DNA of 64,000 bases from Cronobacter muytjensii ATCC 51329. Lineage in GTDB: Bacteria; Pseudomonadota; Gammaproteobacteria; Enterobacterales; Enterobacteriaceae. Under the pieces are notes generated by a model, which was not told where the DNA came from, made no database searches, and worked only from the letters and a program-made list of their open reading frames with translations. A program made the translations under genes and the position numbers. Where the stretch lies: NCBI RefSeq assembly GCF_001277195.1, contig NZ_CP012268.1, positions 3,720,001 to 3,784,000 of the forward strand, given 5' to 3'. Position 1 is the first letter of the stretch. The number at the start of each line of letters is the position of its first letter. Below are positions 33,471 through 42,554 of the stretch, one piece after another.

Positions 33471-36400
33471 CTAGGGTAATCTGCCGGAAATATTTTCCTG
33501 AATGAGCAAGTCGCCCAGGGTGTTATCCGCGCCAGACGCGCCGTTGTGATAAACATCAAACAGACGATCGCCGGTAACCCGCTCGCCGCTTATCTCCCAG
33601 AGGCTCTCCGGCATATTAAGAAGCGTCGTCTGGCCCTCCTTCTCCTCAGCAGGGATACGCTGCGGATACTGCACGTCATCGGTAAACGTTATGAGGCTGT
33701 CGGAGCGCAGACTGGCCTCGCCGTTCGCGTCAGCATTAAGCGCGTTGATCGTGCTGTCTGTGAACCCAAGCTGCGCCAGAGTGAGCGTTTGCGGCAACGC
33801 ATTATCCGCATCCTGCGCCGGTTCCTGTACTCCGGCGGCTATCGCATCGTTGAGGTTTAGGGCGCTTAGCGACGCGACAGCCGGGCTTGCCAGCGCGTCA
33901 GCGTTCTGCAACTGCACGACATGCTGGGTTGTGATCGTATTTCCGGCGTCATCGCGCGCCGTCACATCCAGCGTGTAGCTGCCAGCAGGCTGTGACAGCG
34001 CCGCGGGCGTTAGCGCCACGCTCCAGCTACCGTCGCCGAGCGCCGTGGTGGTGAGCGTCTCGCTGCCGAAAATAATCGTAATTTGCGCGCCAGGTTCTGA
34101 ATCGCCGCCCATCGTCAGCTCACCGCTGGCGATTTCGGTCTGATCGATGATGTCGTCGCCCGTCACAGGCGCCACGTTAATGGTCGGCGTCTGGGTATCA
34201 ATAGTTGAAAACGTCTGGCGGGTGCCCGCATTGCCGGCCACATCAGTGATATCCACCCGAATGGGCACCGATCCCTGCGACAACGCCTGAAGCTGCTCGG
34301 GCGTCAGCGTTACGCTCCAGGTGCCGTCGCTGTTAATCGTGGGCGTATAAGCAACCCCGCCGACAGTAACCGTCGCGGACGCGACCAGATCGCCAGCGTT
34401 CAGGCCGGTCGTGCCGGTAAGGGTTTGCGCGGTGAGCGATTCCGCCTCGTTCAGAAAGCCGTCGCCGTAGGCCAGCGCGATGGTTGGCGCAGGCAGCGTG
34501 CGCAGCACCGTCACCGGCGCGCTGCCGCCGCCGCTGTTGCCGGCAGCGTCGGCCTGGGTCGCGCTCACTGTGTAATCGCCATTAGGCGTTGCGCCCAGGG
34601 CGCTTGCGGGCACCAGCACGCTCCAGGTGCCGTTGGGCTGTACCGTGGTGTTATAGTTCGCGCCGTTAAGTGTCAACGTCAGCGACAGATTCGCCTCGCC
34701 GGTGCCGGTGATGGTCACGCCGCTTTGCGCCTCCGCCTGGCTGATGTACCCATCCACCGCCAGCGGCTCGTCGATAGTGACCACCGGCGCGGTGAAGTCG
34801 ATAGTGAGCGGCACCGTTTCTGTAAGCGTGTTGCCCGCGTCGTCCTGCGCGGTCACCACCATGTCGTAGACATCATCGCCCAGCGACGAAAGCTGGCCCG
34901 CGGGAATAGCGATGCTCCAGTTGCCGTTGCCCGCCGTGGTGGTCGGGCCATAATTCACACCGTTCAGCGTGAAAGTGATAATGCTGCCTGGATCGGAAGT
35001 GCCGGAAACGGTGATAACGCCTGCCGCTTCGGTCGGGTTTATAAAATTGTCGCCGGTAACGTCATTGACGGTGAGCGCAGGCGGCACGAAATCGGCACTG
35101 AAGCTGTTATCGCCGCTGCCGGTATTGCCTGCGGTGTCAGTGACCATCACCACTATCGGGATTTGCGAGCCGTCGGCGGGCATCGCCTGCAAATCCGCCG
35201 CCGGAACGGTTATCTGCCAGTTGCCGCTGGCGTCGAAGGTAGCGGGATACGTCACGCCGTTAATTTCCACTTCTACGCTCACCGGGTTCGCCGTGCCCAC
35301 CGTGCCCGTCACTATCTGGTCGGTTTGCGACTCAGCCTGTGAGAGAAAAGCGTTGCCGAACGGTAACGCTTCAACCGTCGGCGCAGGCGGCGTGGTGAGC
35401 ATCTCAAAAGGCCGGTTCGCCGCGCCACTGTTGCCCGCCGCGTCAGTCGCCACCACATTCGCGGTGTAGCCGCCGTCCGCGAGCGTCGCCAGCGATACGT
35501 CAGTCGTCCAGACGCCGCTTGCGTTGGCCGTGGCGTTAAACGTCAGCGAACCGATGGTAATCACGACGCTACTGTTGGCCTCCGCCGTGCCGCTGAGCGT
35601 CACCAGCGCGCCCGCTTCCGCCTCGCTGACGAGATCGTCTACAGCAATCGGGTTAATCGTGACTACCGGCGCGGTAGTATCGAGCGTAACGGTATGATCG
35701 ACGCTGACAGCGTTACCTGCGGCATCGGTAAGCGAGGCGGTGAGGATAAGTTCGCCATCCGCCAGCGCCTGCACATCGCCCGCAGGGAGGTCAACGCGCC
35801 AGGTGCCGTCGGGCTGCACCGTGGCGCTGTAGTCTTTGCCGCCAGGCGTGACCGTCACGGTCACCGTGCGTCCGGCATCGGCTGGCGAGGCGGTGCCGGT
35901 GACCGGCACGTCAGCCTGAGATTCGGAATCGCTAATAATGTCGTCAATGGCGACCGTATCCACCGTCAGCGTCACGACGGTATCCACCGTGACGTTTTGC
36001 TGCGCCGTTGCCTGATTGCCGGCAATATCTTCGGCGCCCACGGCGACAATCAATGGCCCGTCCGGCAGTTCCTGCATCGCCTGCGCCGGTACGGGAATGC
36101 TCCAGGTGCCGTCGCTGCCCACCAGCGCACTGTAGAGTTTGCCGTTAAATAGCATTTCCACGGTCTGGCCGGCCTGAATCCCTAACGTGGTGCCAGTGAC
36201 CGTCAGGCCCACGCCCTGCTCAACAGCATTAATGACGTTATCGCCAGCGATCGGATCGACCGAGATAATGGGCAGGTTCTGCGCAACAACCGTGACATCG
36301 CCGTTCGCGGCGGCGGGGTTGCCGCTGGTGTCCGTCACGTTGCCGTCCACCGTCCATGTCTGGTCCGTCAGCGCCAGCACATCGGCGGCAGGCACTTCCA

Positions 36401-39002
36401 CACTCCAGGTGCCATCGCTTCCGATTGTCGCGGTATAGGTTTTGCCGTTAAGCGTCAGCGTCACCGTCTGGCCCGCCTCGACATTAGTGCTGGTGCCGCT
36501 TAGCAGCAGCGGCTGAGTATGCTCAAACGCGCTGATATAGCCATTACCGGAGATAGGATCGAGGATCAGCACAGGGAGCGTTGCGGCGGCAGCGTCAATG
36601 ATTACCGGATGATTAACCGTGACGCTGTTACCTGCCGCGTCGCTCAGCGAAACCGCGAGCGGTTGTGTGCCGTCGGCAAGCGCCTGGAGATCGGCGGCGG
36701 GCAAATTAAGCGTCCAGCTGCCGTCCGGCTGCACCGTAGTGATGTAATCCTGACCGTTTAGCGTGACGGTGACCGTCCGGCCGACATCCTCCGGCGAGGC
36801 GGTGCCGCTGACCGGCACGTCGCCTGCAATCTCCAGCGAGTTGATAATATCGTCAGTTGCAACAGGATTAACCGTTAGCGTCACTTCCGTATCCACCGTG
36901 ACGGTGCTGGCCGCGTTGCCGCGGTTGCCTGCCGTATCGCTGGCAATCACAGAGATGGGGATGTCGCCCTGCGGCAGCGCCTGCACCTGCGCTGCGGGGA
37001 TCGTCACGCTCCAGCTACCATCGGGCCCGGCAGCGGTAACATATGTTATGCCGTTTATCAGCACATCGACGCTCTGCCCGCTCTCAAGGCCACTACTGCT
37101 CCCGCTGATCACAACGTCCGCGCCGCTTTCCAGCGCCGTGATAAGGTCATCGCCGGTTACCGGCGAGATGGTCAGCACAGGCGGTGTAGTATCTACTTCG
37201 AACGTCTGTTGCGGCGCGGCGCCGATATTGCCTGCGCCGTCTACGGCCACCACAGTGATAGTGAGTTCGCCATCAGCAAACTGTCTGAGAACATCGGGCG
37301 GCAGCGCCAGCTGCCAGTTGCCGTTCTCATCTACTGTCGCCAGATAGTTATTGCCGCCTGCTACCGGATCGATATTCAGCGACCATTTTCCGTCGCTGCC
37401 CCGCACCGGCTGCGCGTTGCTGATGACATCCAGCCCGCCAATGTTGATAACCACACCCTGCGCGCTGCCGAACGCGCCGGTTTTACCTGTCAGCAGTTGC
37501 GTGACGTTGGTGTCGTTATCGTTGAGTTCGTCATCGCCGAAGGGGGTATCCAGCGTAGGCGTGGGCGGCGTAAGCGCCATCGTCACGGTTTCACTGGTCG
37601 TGCCTGTATTTCCAGCGGCGTCTTTCGCGGTGACGGTGAGCGGATAGTTGCCGTTCGCCATGCCGCTCAGGGCGTCCGCCGGGATCTGCACGCTCCACGC
37701 CCCATTTTCATCCGTCGTGGTGGTGTACTGCGTGTCGTTATAGCTCACCGTAATTTGCGCGCCGGGTTCCGACGTGCCGTTAATGGTCAGGGGCAGCTGA
37801 CTTTCGATGGCATTGACCAGGTTATCGCCCGTCAGCGGCGCGACGGTGACCGGCGGCGGGAGGGTATCCACCGTCGCGATCAGCGTATTGCTGCCGGTAT
37901 TGCCCGCCGCGTCGGTGACGATAACGGTAATCGGCAGCTCGCCCTGCGGGAGCGCGCTGAGCTGCGCAGGGTTCAGCGTCAGGCTCCAGTTGCCCTGGCT
38001 GTCGACCTCCACCGGATAGGAGACGCCGTTAATCATCACTACCGCGCTCTGGCCCTCGCCGGTGATGCCCGTGGTGCCGTTAATCGTCTGGTTGCCCTGG
38101 CTTTCGCTCAGCACCAGCATGTCGTCACCAAACACCGGGGCTATCTGCGGCTCCGGGAGGAATTGCGCCGCTACGTCTAACGTCGACCCGGCGCTGATTT
38201 CACGCCCGGCGGTGTCGGTGGCGGTCACGCGGACTTGCAGCGGGCCGTCCGGAAAGTTTTGCACATCAGCGGCTGGAATGGTCAAAGACCAGCTGTGGTC
38301 CGCGCTTACTGTGGCGGTATAGGTTTTGCCGTTAAGAGTTACCGTCACCGTGGTGCCGGGCGCGACGTTGACCGTCTGGCCGCTTATCAACAGCGCGTTT
38401 TGCGCCTCTTCGGCATTCAGCATGCCGTCGCCGGAAAGCGTATCAAGCGTAATGGTGCCGTTGCTGCCGCTGTTTCCACCCCCATCGTCGCCATCATCTT
38501 CATCACCGCCGCCACCGCCACCGGCTCCCGCCGCGGCGATCACGCCGCCCAGCGCTGCCGCGCCCAGAATGGAGCCGAGTACCGTCATCGTATTACTGTC
38601 GCTAATCAGGAGCGGCTCAATACTCTCAACCGCTTGATATTCCGGCGTCAGCCCCGGCGCGCTGGCGGCAAGGGTGTCGCTGGAAGAAAAAACGGCATGA
38701 ACGGGCGGATTTTTGCCGTCATCAAACAATAATTCGCTGTGATAGCCGTCCTGCTCCAGAAAATAGTTTTTGCAGATAACCGTGCTGCCATCCTGCATAT
38801 GCAAAATTAAGTCTTCGCCCTGGCGTTCATAGCGCAGCACCGCATCAGGTGACGCCTGCACACGCACCACGGAAGGCTCGGAAAGCAATAATGTCCGGGT
38901 ACCCTGCGCCTGCACGGTGGTAATGATTTCGCCACCGTGTCGCGCCACCGTTTGAATTGTCACCGCCTGCGCTGTCGCGCTCCCATTCAGAATCGTTGCC
39001 AT
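33471..39002 (-). CDS. BapA-prefix, Ig-like repeat surface protein (putative biofilm adhesin)
   Basis: A large acidic protein of 1,843 residues from ATG 39002 (AGGGG just upstream); an ATG at 39029 would add nine residues. It has no Sec signal. Residues about 30-105 resemble the BapA prefix domain (EPSVVRVQASPDAVLRYER, STVICKNYF). A hydrophobic/Gly stretch then a Gly-Asp linker span about 141-182. From about 185 to 1,700 there are 15 Ig-like repeats of about 90-120 residues, most opening with a GDD.I...E segment and closing with DAAGN. The last 144 residues are unique and lack RTX nonapeptides, ending near DVYHNGASGADNTLGDLLIQ. This architecture is that of type I-secreted adhesins, but no secretion genes are nearby. 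Function in adhesion is inferred. Confidence 0.85.
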   Translation of the reverse strand: MATILNGSATAQAVTIQTVARHGGEIITTVQAQGTRTLLLSEPSVVRVQASPDAVLRYERQGEDLILHMQDGSTVICKNYFLEQDGYHSELLFDDGKNPPVHAVFSSSDTLAASAPGLTPEYQAVESIEPLLISDSNTMTVLGSILGAAALGGVIAAAGAGGGGGGDEDDGDDGGGNSGSNGTITLDTLSGDGMLNAEEAQNALLISGQTVNVAPGTTVTVTLNGKTYTATVSADHSWSLTIPAADVQNFPDGPLQVRVTATDTAGREISAGSTLDVAAQFLPEPQIAPVFGDDMLVLSESQGNQTINGTTGITGEGQSAVVMINGVSYPVEVDSQGNWSLTLNPAQLSALPQGELPITVIVTDAAGNTGSNTLIATVDTLPPPVTVAPLTGDNLVNAIESQLPLTINGTSEPGAQITVSYNDTQYTTTTDENGAWSVQIPADALSGMANGNYPLTVTAKDAAGNTGTTSETVTMALTPPTPTLDTPFGDDELNDNDTNVTQLLTGKTGAFGSAQGVVINIGGLDVISNAQPVRGSDGKWSLNIDPVAGGNNYLATVDENGNWQLALPPDVLRQFADGELTITVVAVDGAGNIGAAPQQTFEVDTTPPVLTISPVTGDDLITALESGADVVISGSSSGLESGQSVDVLINGITYVTAAGPDGSWSVTIPAAQVQALPQGDIPISVIASDTAGNRGNAASTVTVDTEVTLTVNPVATDDIINSLEIAGDVPVSGTASPEDVGRTVTVTLNGQDYITTVQPDGSWTLNLPAADLQALADGTQPLAVSLSDAAGNSVTVNHPVIIDAAAATLPVLILDPISGNGYISAFEHTQPLLLSGTSTNVEAGQTVTLTLNGKTYTATIGSDGTWSVEVPAADVLALTDQTWTVDGNVTDTSGNPAAANGDVTVVAQNLPIISVDPIAGDNVINAVEQGVGLTVTGTTLGIQAGQTVEMLFNGKLYSALVGSDGTWSIPVPAQAMQELPDGPLIVAVGAEDIAGNQATAQQNVTVDTVVTLTVDTVAIDDIISDSESQADVPVTGTASPADAGRTVTVTVTPGGKDYSATVQPDGTWRVDLPAGDVQALADGELILTASLTDAAGNAVSVDHTVTLDTTAPVVTINPIAVDDLVSEAEAGALVTLSGTAEANSSVVITIGSLTFNATANASGVWTTDVSLATLADGGYTANVVATDAAGNSGAANRPFEMLTTPPAPTVEALPFGNAFLSQAESQTDQIVTGTVGTANPVSVEVEINGVTYPATFDASGNWQITVPAADLQAMPADGSQIPIVVMVTDTAGNTGSGDNSFSADFVPPALTVNDVTGDNFINPTEAAGVITVSGTSDPGSIITFTLNGVNYGPTTTAGNGNWSIAIPAGQLSSLGDDVYDMVVTAQDDAGNTLTETVPLTIDFTAPVVTIDEPLAVDGYISQAEAQSGVTITGTGEANLSLTLTLNGANYNTTVQPNGTWSVLVPASALGATPNGDYTVSATQADAAGNSGGGSAPVTVLRTLPAPTIALAYGDGFLNEAESLTAQTLTGTTGLNAGDLVASATVTVGGVAYTPTINSDGTWSVTLTPEQLQALSQGSVPIRVDITDVAGNAGTRQTFSTIDTQTPTINVAPVTGDDIIDQTEIASGELTMGGDSEPGAQITIIFGSETLTTTALGDGSWSVALTPAALSQPAGSYTLDVTARDDAGNTITTQHVVQLQNADALASPAVASLSALNLNDAIAAGVQEPAQDADNALPQTLTLAQLGFTDSTINALNADANGEASLRSDSLITFTDDVQYPQRIPAEEKEGQTTLLNMPESLWEISGERVTGDRLFDVYHNGASGADNTLGDLLIQENISGRLP

Positions 39003-39624
39003 AACCCCTCGCTTATTATTGTCACCCATGTCTTAACAGAACGGTTCCACACACTACGGGAAGAGGAAAATTGAGTTACGCGCAGAAATAGCGCACATAA
39101 ACAGGAGTGACAGCAACGCGTGGAGGTGCCCAGGCATTCAATCCCGACAGCGTTATCTATGGATATGTAATAGTTGTAATGGGTGCTGGCAAAAGATCAA
39201 ATCAACTGGAGAATATATTTCAGGCATGAAGTTGATGATGGTTTTCTTTAATTTCCCTAAAAATCAATGGGTTGATATTTATTGAACATTAGCGAGAGTT
39301 ATCTAAAAAACGCAGCACTAAAATTGATATGCCATCATAAATAATAAATTTTTCTTTAATGAAAAATTTAACCGCACAGAGAAGTCGTTTCTTATAAAGC
39401 GCATCATTTTAATATAAAAAAAAGGCGTTTTAACGCAACGGCAACGCTATTACTTAGCAAAGCAAGAGATTAATAATGCTAAACGGATTTTGTGATCGTG
39501 ATTACATTGTCTGGTGAGAAAAGAGAGGCAGGAGAAAAGCATTACTACGCCCGGGCAAGATGAAAAAAACAAACGCAGTGAGGAAAAATAAATCCGGGAA
39601 GCGAAACGGCAAACGACAGAAAAC
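39003..39624. other. AT-rich gap upstream of the adhesin-like gene
   Basis: About 620 bases without a supported gene, much richer in A+T than the rest of the window between about 39180 and 39430. It presumably holds the promoter of the adhesin-like gene and may bind H-NS; neither can be proved by eye. At 39416-39436 a run of eight A residues is followed by GGCGTTTTAACGC, a weak minus-strand terminator-like structure without an obvious gene to end. The open frame from 39560 rightward is a by-product of the tRNA sequence. Confidence 0.6.
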
Positions 39625-39650
39625 AAAAAACCTCGCCGAAGCGAGGTTCA
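39625..39650 (-). terminator. Terminator of the argX-hisR-leuT-proM tRNA operon
   Basis: AACCTCGC/GCGAGGTT (39629-39636 with 39641-39648, loop CGAA) is followed on the minus strand by six T residues. It lies directly after tRNA-Pro. Confidence 0.92.
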
Positions 39651-39654
39651 AAAG

Positions 39655-39731
39655 TGGTCGGCGAGAGAGGATTCGAACCTCCGACCCACTGGTCCCAAAC
39701 CAGTTGCGCTACCAAGCTGCGCTACTCGCCG
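39655..39731 (-). tRNA. proM: tRNA-Pro (anticodon UGG)
   Basis: A 77-nt cloverleaf with encoded CCA, beginning CGGCGAGTAGCGCAGC on the minus strand. The anticodon TGG is read from 39697 down to 39695. It is the last tRNA of the four-gene operon and matches E. coli proM. Confidence 0.98.
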
Positions 39732-39767
39732 GATACTGCTTTTTGACTTTTTTGTTCAATCAAGTAG

Positions 39768-39853
39768 TGGTGCGAGGGGGGGGACTTGAACCCCCACGTC
39801 CGAAGGACACTAACACCTGAAGCTAGCGCGTCTACCAATTCCGCCACCTTCGC
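39768..39853 (-). tRNA. leuT: tRNA-Leu (anticodon CAG)
   Basis: An 86-nt class II tRNA with a long variable arm and encoded CCA, beginning GCGAAGGTGGCGGAATTGG. The anticodon CAG is read from 39819 down to 39817. The variable-arm loop is one base shorter than I recall for E. coli leuT (87 nt). Confidence 0.98.
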
Positions 39854-39875
39854 ATCGCCACAAACTCTTAAATAA

Positions 39876-39952
39876 TGGGGTGGCTAATGGGACTCGAACC
39901 CACGACAACTGGAATCACAATCCAGGGCTCTACCAACTGAGCTATAGCCACC
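39876..39952 (-). tRNA. hisR: tRNA-His (anticodon GUG)
   Basis: A 77-nt tRNA with encoded CCA and the extra 5' G typical of tRNA-His, beginning GGTGGCTATAGCTCAG. The anticodon GTG is read from 39918 down to 39916. Confidence 0.98.
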
Positions 39953-40006
39953 ACTGTATTCTTTCACGCGGTATTAAAACCACCGCAGCTCAAGCGCCGG
40001 GTTAAA

Positions 40007-40083
<77 letters not shown>

Positions 40084-40104
40084 GTAGCGCCGTTGCGGGT
40101 GGGG

Positions 40105-40133
40105 ATACTACGGACTTCGCGCCCTGCTGTCTA
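40105..40133 (-). promoter_or_regulatory. Promoter of the tRNA operon
   Basis: On the minus strand TAGACA (40128-40133), 17 bases and TAGTAT (40105-40110) are followed by a GC-rich discriminator (CCCCACCCGC). That is the usual mark of a stringently controlled stable-RNA promoter. The start would be about 15-20 bases before argX. Confidence 0.75.
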
Positions 40134-40185
40134 GTGCTTTTTTGAAGAAAATGCGCGTTTGGTTATGCTTTGCGCACTCTGGCGT

Positions 40186-41571
40186 TTATACGTCCACTTT
40201 GGGTGTCGGAACGTGCCGATCGAACCCAAAAAGCTTATAAACCACGCTTACCAGCGCCAGGAAAATCGCCCCGACAATGAGCGACAGCCGCGTATCATCG
40301 TTAAAGCCCATGCCCACCAGTACGCAGACCAGAAACGCCATTGTCAGGTAATTGGCCCACGGGAACAGCACGGAGCGGAACGGATGTGCGGCAATCGCCG
40401 CCTGGTGCGCCTGACGAAAGCGCAGCTGGCTAATCAGAATGACAAACCACGGCACCATCCCCGGCAGCACACTGGCGCTGTAGACGTAAACAAACACGCG
40501 CTGCGGATTAGGAATAATGTAGTTCAGGCACGAGCCCACCAGCAGAATAACGATAGAGAGCGCCACGCCCGCCACTGGCACACCGTTGCGCGAGACATTG
40601 CCCATCGCCGCCGGCAACTGACGGTTCTTCGCCAGCGCATAAAGCATACGCCCGCAACTGTACATGCCGCTGTTGCAGCCAGAGAGCGCCGCCGTCAGTA
40701 CCACAAAGTTAATAATCCCCGCCGCTGCGGTAATCCCGATTTTGGCAAAGGTCAGCACGAACGGGCTGCCGTTGCTGCCAATCTCGTCCCACGGGAAGAT
40801 AGTGACGATCACGAAAATCGCGCCCACATAGAAAATCAGGATGCGCCACAGCACTTTGCCGACCGCGCTGCGCAGCGTTACCTGCGGGTTTTTCGCTTCG
40901 CCCGCAGTAATGCCGATAAGCTCAACGCCCTGATAAGACGCCACCACAATACACAGCGCCGTCAGGAAACCCTTCCAGCCGCCCGCAAAGAAGCCGCCGT
41001 GCGAGGTCAGATTATCAAAGCCAATCGCATGGCCGCCGTTGCCGAAGCCGAAGAGAATCACGCCCAGCCCGACGATAATCATCACGATAATGGTGGTGAC
41101 TTTAATCATCGCGAACCAGAATTCAATTTCGCCATACAGGCGCACCGCGGCGAGGTTGGCCAGCGCGACCAGCCCTACGGCAATCAGCGCGGGTATCCAC
41201 TGCGCCATCTCCGGGAACCAGAACTGCACGTAAACCCCGATGGCGGTAATTTCCGAGATACCTACCGCCATCCACATAAACCAGTAAGACCATGCGGTGA
41301 GATAGCCGAAGAACGGGCTCATGTAACGATGCGCGTAAACGGCGAACGAACCGGTGACCGGCTCAAGGAACAGCATTTCGCCCATTGAGCGCATAATGAA
41401 AAAGACGAACAGCCCGGCGATGATATAGGCCAGCAGCACGGACGGCCCCGCCCACTTCAGCGTACTGGCGGCGCCCATAAACAGCCCCACCCCGATAGTT
41501 CCGCCGAGCGCAATCAGCTCGATATGTCGGGCCTCCAGCCCTCGCTGTAGTTCCGGTTTATTCTCTGCCAT
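40186..41571 (-). CDS. thrP: Amino-acid permease ThrP (YifK), threonine/serine symporter
   Basis: ThrP, formerly YifK, is an APC-superfamily inner-membrane transporter reported to import threonine and serine with protons. The ATG at 41571 gives 461 residues, the E. coli length; the longer frame to 41700 has no homology in its first 43 residues. Twelve hydrophobic segments are visible, with the family signature IALGGTIGVGLFMG in the first and ITAGEAKNPQVTLRSAV between later ones. It lies between the tRNA operon and wecG, and in E. coli it is controlled by Lrp and GcvB; sites for these were not checked. Confidence 0.94.
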   Translation of the reverse strand: MAENKPELQRGLEARHIELIALGGTIGVGLFMGAASTLKWAGPSVLLAYIIAGLFVFFIMRSMGEMLFLEPVTGSFAVYAHRYMSPFFGYLTAWSYWFMWMAVGISEITAIGVYVQFWFPEMAQWIPALIAVGLVALANLAAVRLYGEIEFWFAMIKVTTIIVMIIVGLGVILFGFGNGGHAIGFDNLTSHGGFFAGGWKGFLTALCIVVASYQGVELIGITAGEAKNPQVTLRSAVGKVLWRILIFYVGAIFVIVTIFPWDEIGSNGSPFVLTFAKIGITAAAGIINFVVLTAALSGCNSGMYSCGRMLYALAKNRQLPAAMGNVSRNGVPVAGVALSIVILLVGSCLNYIIPNPQRVFVYVYSASVLPGMVPWFVILISQLRFRQAHQAAIAAHPFRSVLFPWANYLTMAFLVCVLVGMGFNDDTRLSLIVGAIFLALVSVVYKLFGFDRHVPTPKVDV

Positions 41572-41765
41572 AGATCCTCTGTGTTGTGTTTCACGTGCGT
41601 CCAGGTGAACCTGGTTATTGTGATGGTTAATACCTGAGTGCGTTTGCGGGGAGCAGAACGGTACCGCCGCCCGGCAAAGTGCGGGCGAATGGTTCCGCAA
41701 TTTTTAGTAAATGGCAAATAATGCGTGGCAAAAATACGCTCACTGCGCAATAAACCATCAGAAGG

Positions 41766-41798
41766 GAAAAGCGGCGGCGTCGGCAGACGCCGCCGGAA
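41766..41798 (-). terminator. Terminator of the ECA operon, after wecG
   Basis: A perfect 10-bp GC stem (41772-41781 with 41786-41795, loop GGCA) is followed on the minus strand by a short T-run (CTTTTCCCTT). It lies five bases after the wecG stop. Confidence 0.82.
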
Positions 41799-41800
41799 AA

Positions 41801-42544
41801 TCACAGCTGGCCGGTGTAGTGCCAGCCGAGGTAACGCAGCAGCCGCAGCTGGCGTTTGAGGCGGCTTGGCTGAGAGAGCAAACGGTAGAGCCACTCCAGC
41901 CCCAGATTTTGCCACACTTTCGGCGCGCGTTTCACATGGCCGGTAAAGACGTCATAGGTACCGCCAACGCCCATATAAAGCGCGTTCGGGTGAACGAGAC
42001 GACAGTCGCGCATGAAAATTTCCTGGCGCGGCGAGCCCATCGCCACCGTCACGATCTGCGCGCCGCTGTCGCGAATGCGTGCAAACAGCGCCGCCTGCTC
42101 CTCTGGCTTGAAATAGCCATCCTGCGCATCCACGATATTCACATTCCACTGGCGTTTAAGCTTTTCAATGGTCTGCGTCAGCACCTGCGGTTTACCGCCC
42201 ACCAGAAAGACCGGCGTGCCTTCGCGGCCCGCGCGCGCCATCAGCGCCTCCCAGAGATCGGCGCCCGCCACGCGCGACACCTGCGCCTGCGGATACTTTT
42301 TACGTACCGAGCGCACGACGCTGATGCCGTCGGCATACTTAAACTCCGCCGCTTCGATAAGAGCACGGACGTCGGCATTCGCCTCCACCGTCAGCATCTT
42401 TTCCGCATTGATGGCAACCAGTGTGCCGTGGCGCAGCGCGCCGCCGGCATAGAGATAATCGAGCGCGTGTTGCATATCGCGCCACCCCAGCAGCGGCAAT
42501 CCGCGAAGCAAATACACCGGAGCGGTGACGTTTTCAGAGATCAT
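41801..42544 (-). CDS. wecG: UDP-N-acetyl-D-mannosaminuronic acid transferase WecG
   Basis: WecG (RffM) adds ManNAcA to lipid I (GlcNAc-PP-undecaprenol), making ECA lipid II. It is a 247-residue glycosyltransferase of the WecG/TagA/CpsF (GT26) family. Conserved segments visible are NAEKML, ADGISVVRS and VAMGSPRQEIFMR, and the C-terminal part is basic (RLKRQLRLLRYL), as expected for membrane attachment. It is the last gene of the ECA operon, 10 bases after wzyE. Confidence 0.97.
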   Translation of the reverse strand: MISENVTAPVYLLRGLPLLGWRDMQHALDYLYAGGALRHGTLVAINAEKMLTVEANADVRALIEAAEFKYADGISVVRSVRKKYPQAQVSRVAGADLWEALMARAGREGTPVFLVGGKPQVLTQTIEKLKRQWNVNIVDAQDGYFKPEEQAALFARIRDSGAQIVTVAMGSPRQEIFMRDCRLVHPNALYMGVGGTYDVFTGHVKRAPKVWQNLGLEWLYRLLSQPSRLKRQLRLLRYLGWHYTGQL

Positions 42545-42554
42545 ATTCCTTACC

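Noticed and set aside
33471..39002. Tandem DNA repeat or assembly duplication in the adhesin-like gene
   Set aside because: The 15 protein repeats are diverged at the residue and base level, so they are old domain repeats, not recent DNA copies.
39416..39436. Terminator A-run plus GGCGTTTTAACGC
   Set aside because: The stem is only four to five pairs with a very short loop, and no gene precedes it on the minus strand. Kept only as a remark on the AT-rich gap.
39560..39820. 86-codon plus-strand frame with a peptide like RERIRTSDPLVPNQLRYQ
   Set aside because: It runs antisense across the tRNA-Pro and tRNA-Leu genes, and this peptide is a well-known false annotation arising from tRNA sequence.
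40159..41388. 409-codon plus-strand frame antisense to thrP
   Set aside because: His/Arg/Asn-rich shadow of a 12-helix membrane protein, as expected from the reverse complement of hydrophobic codons.
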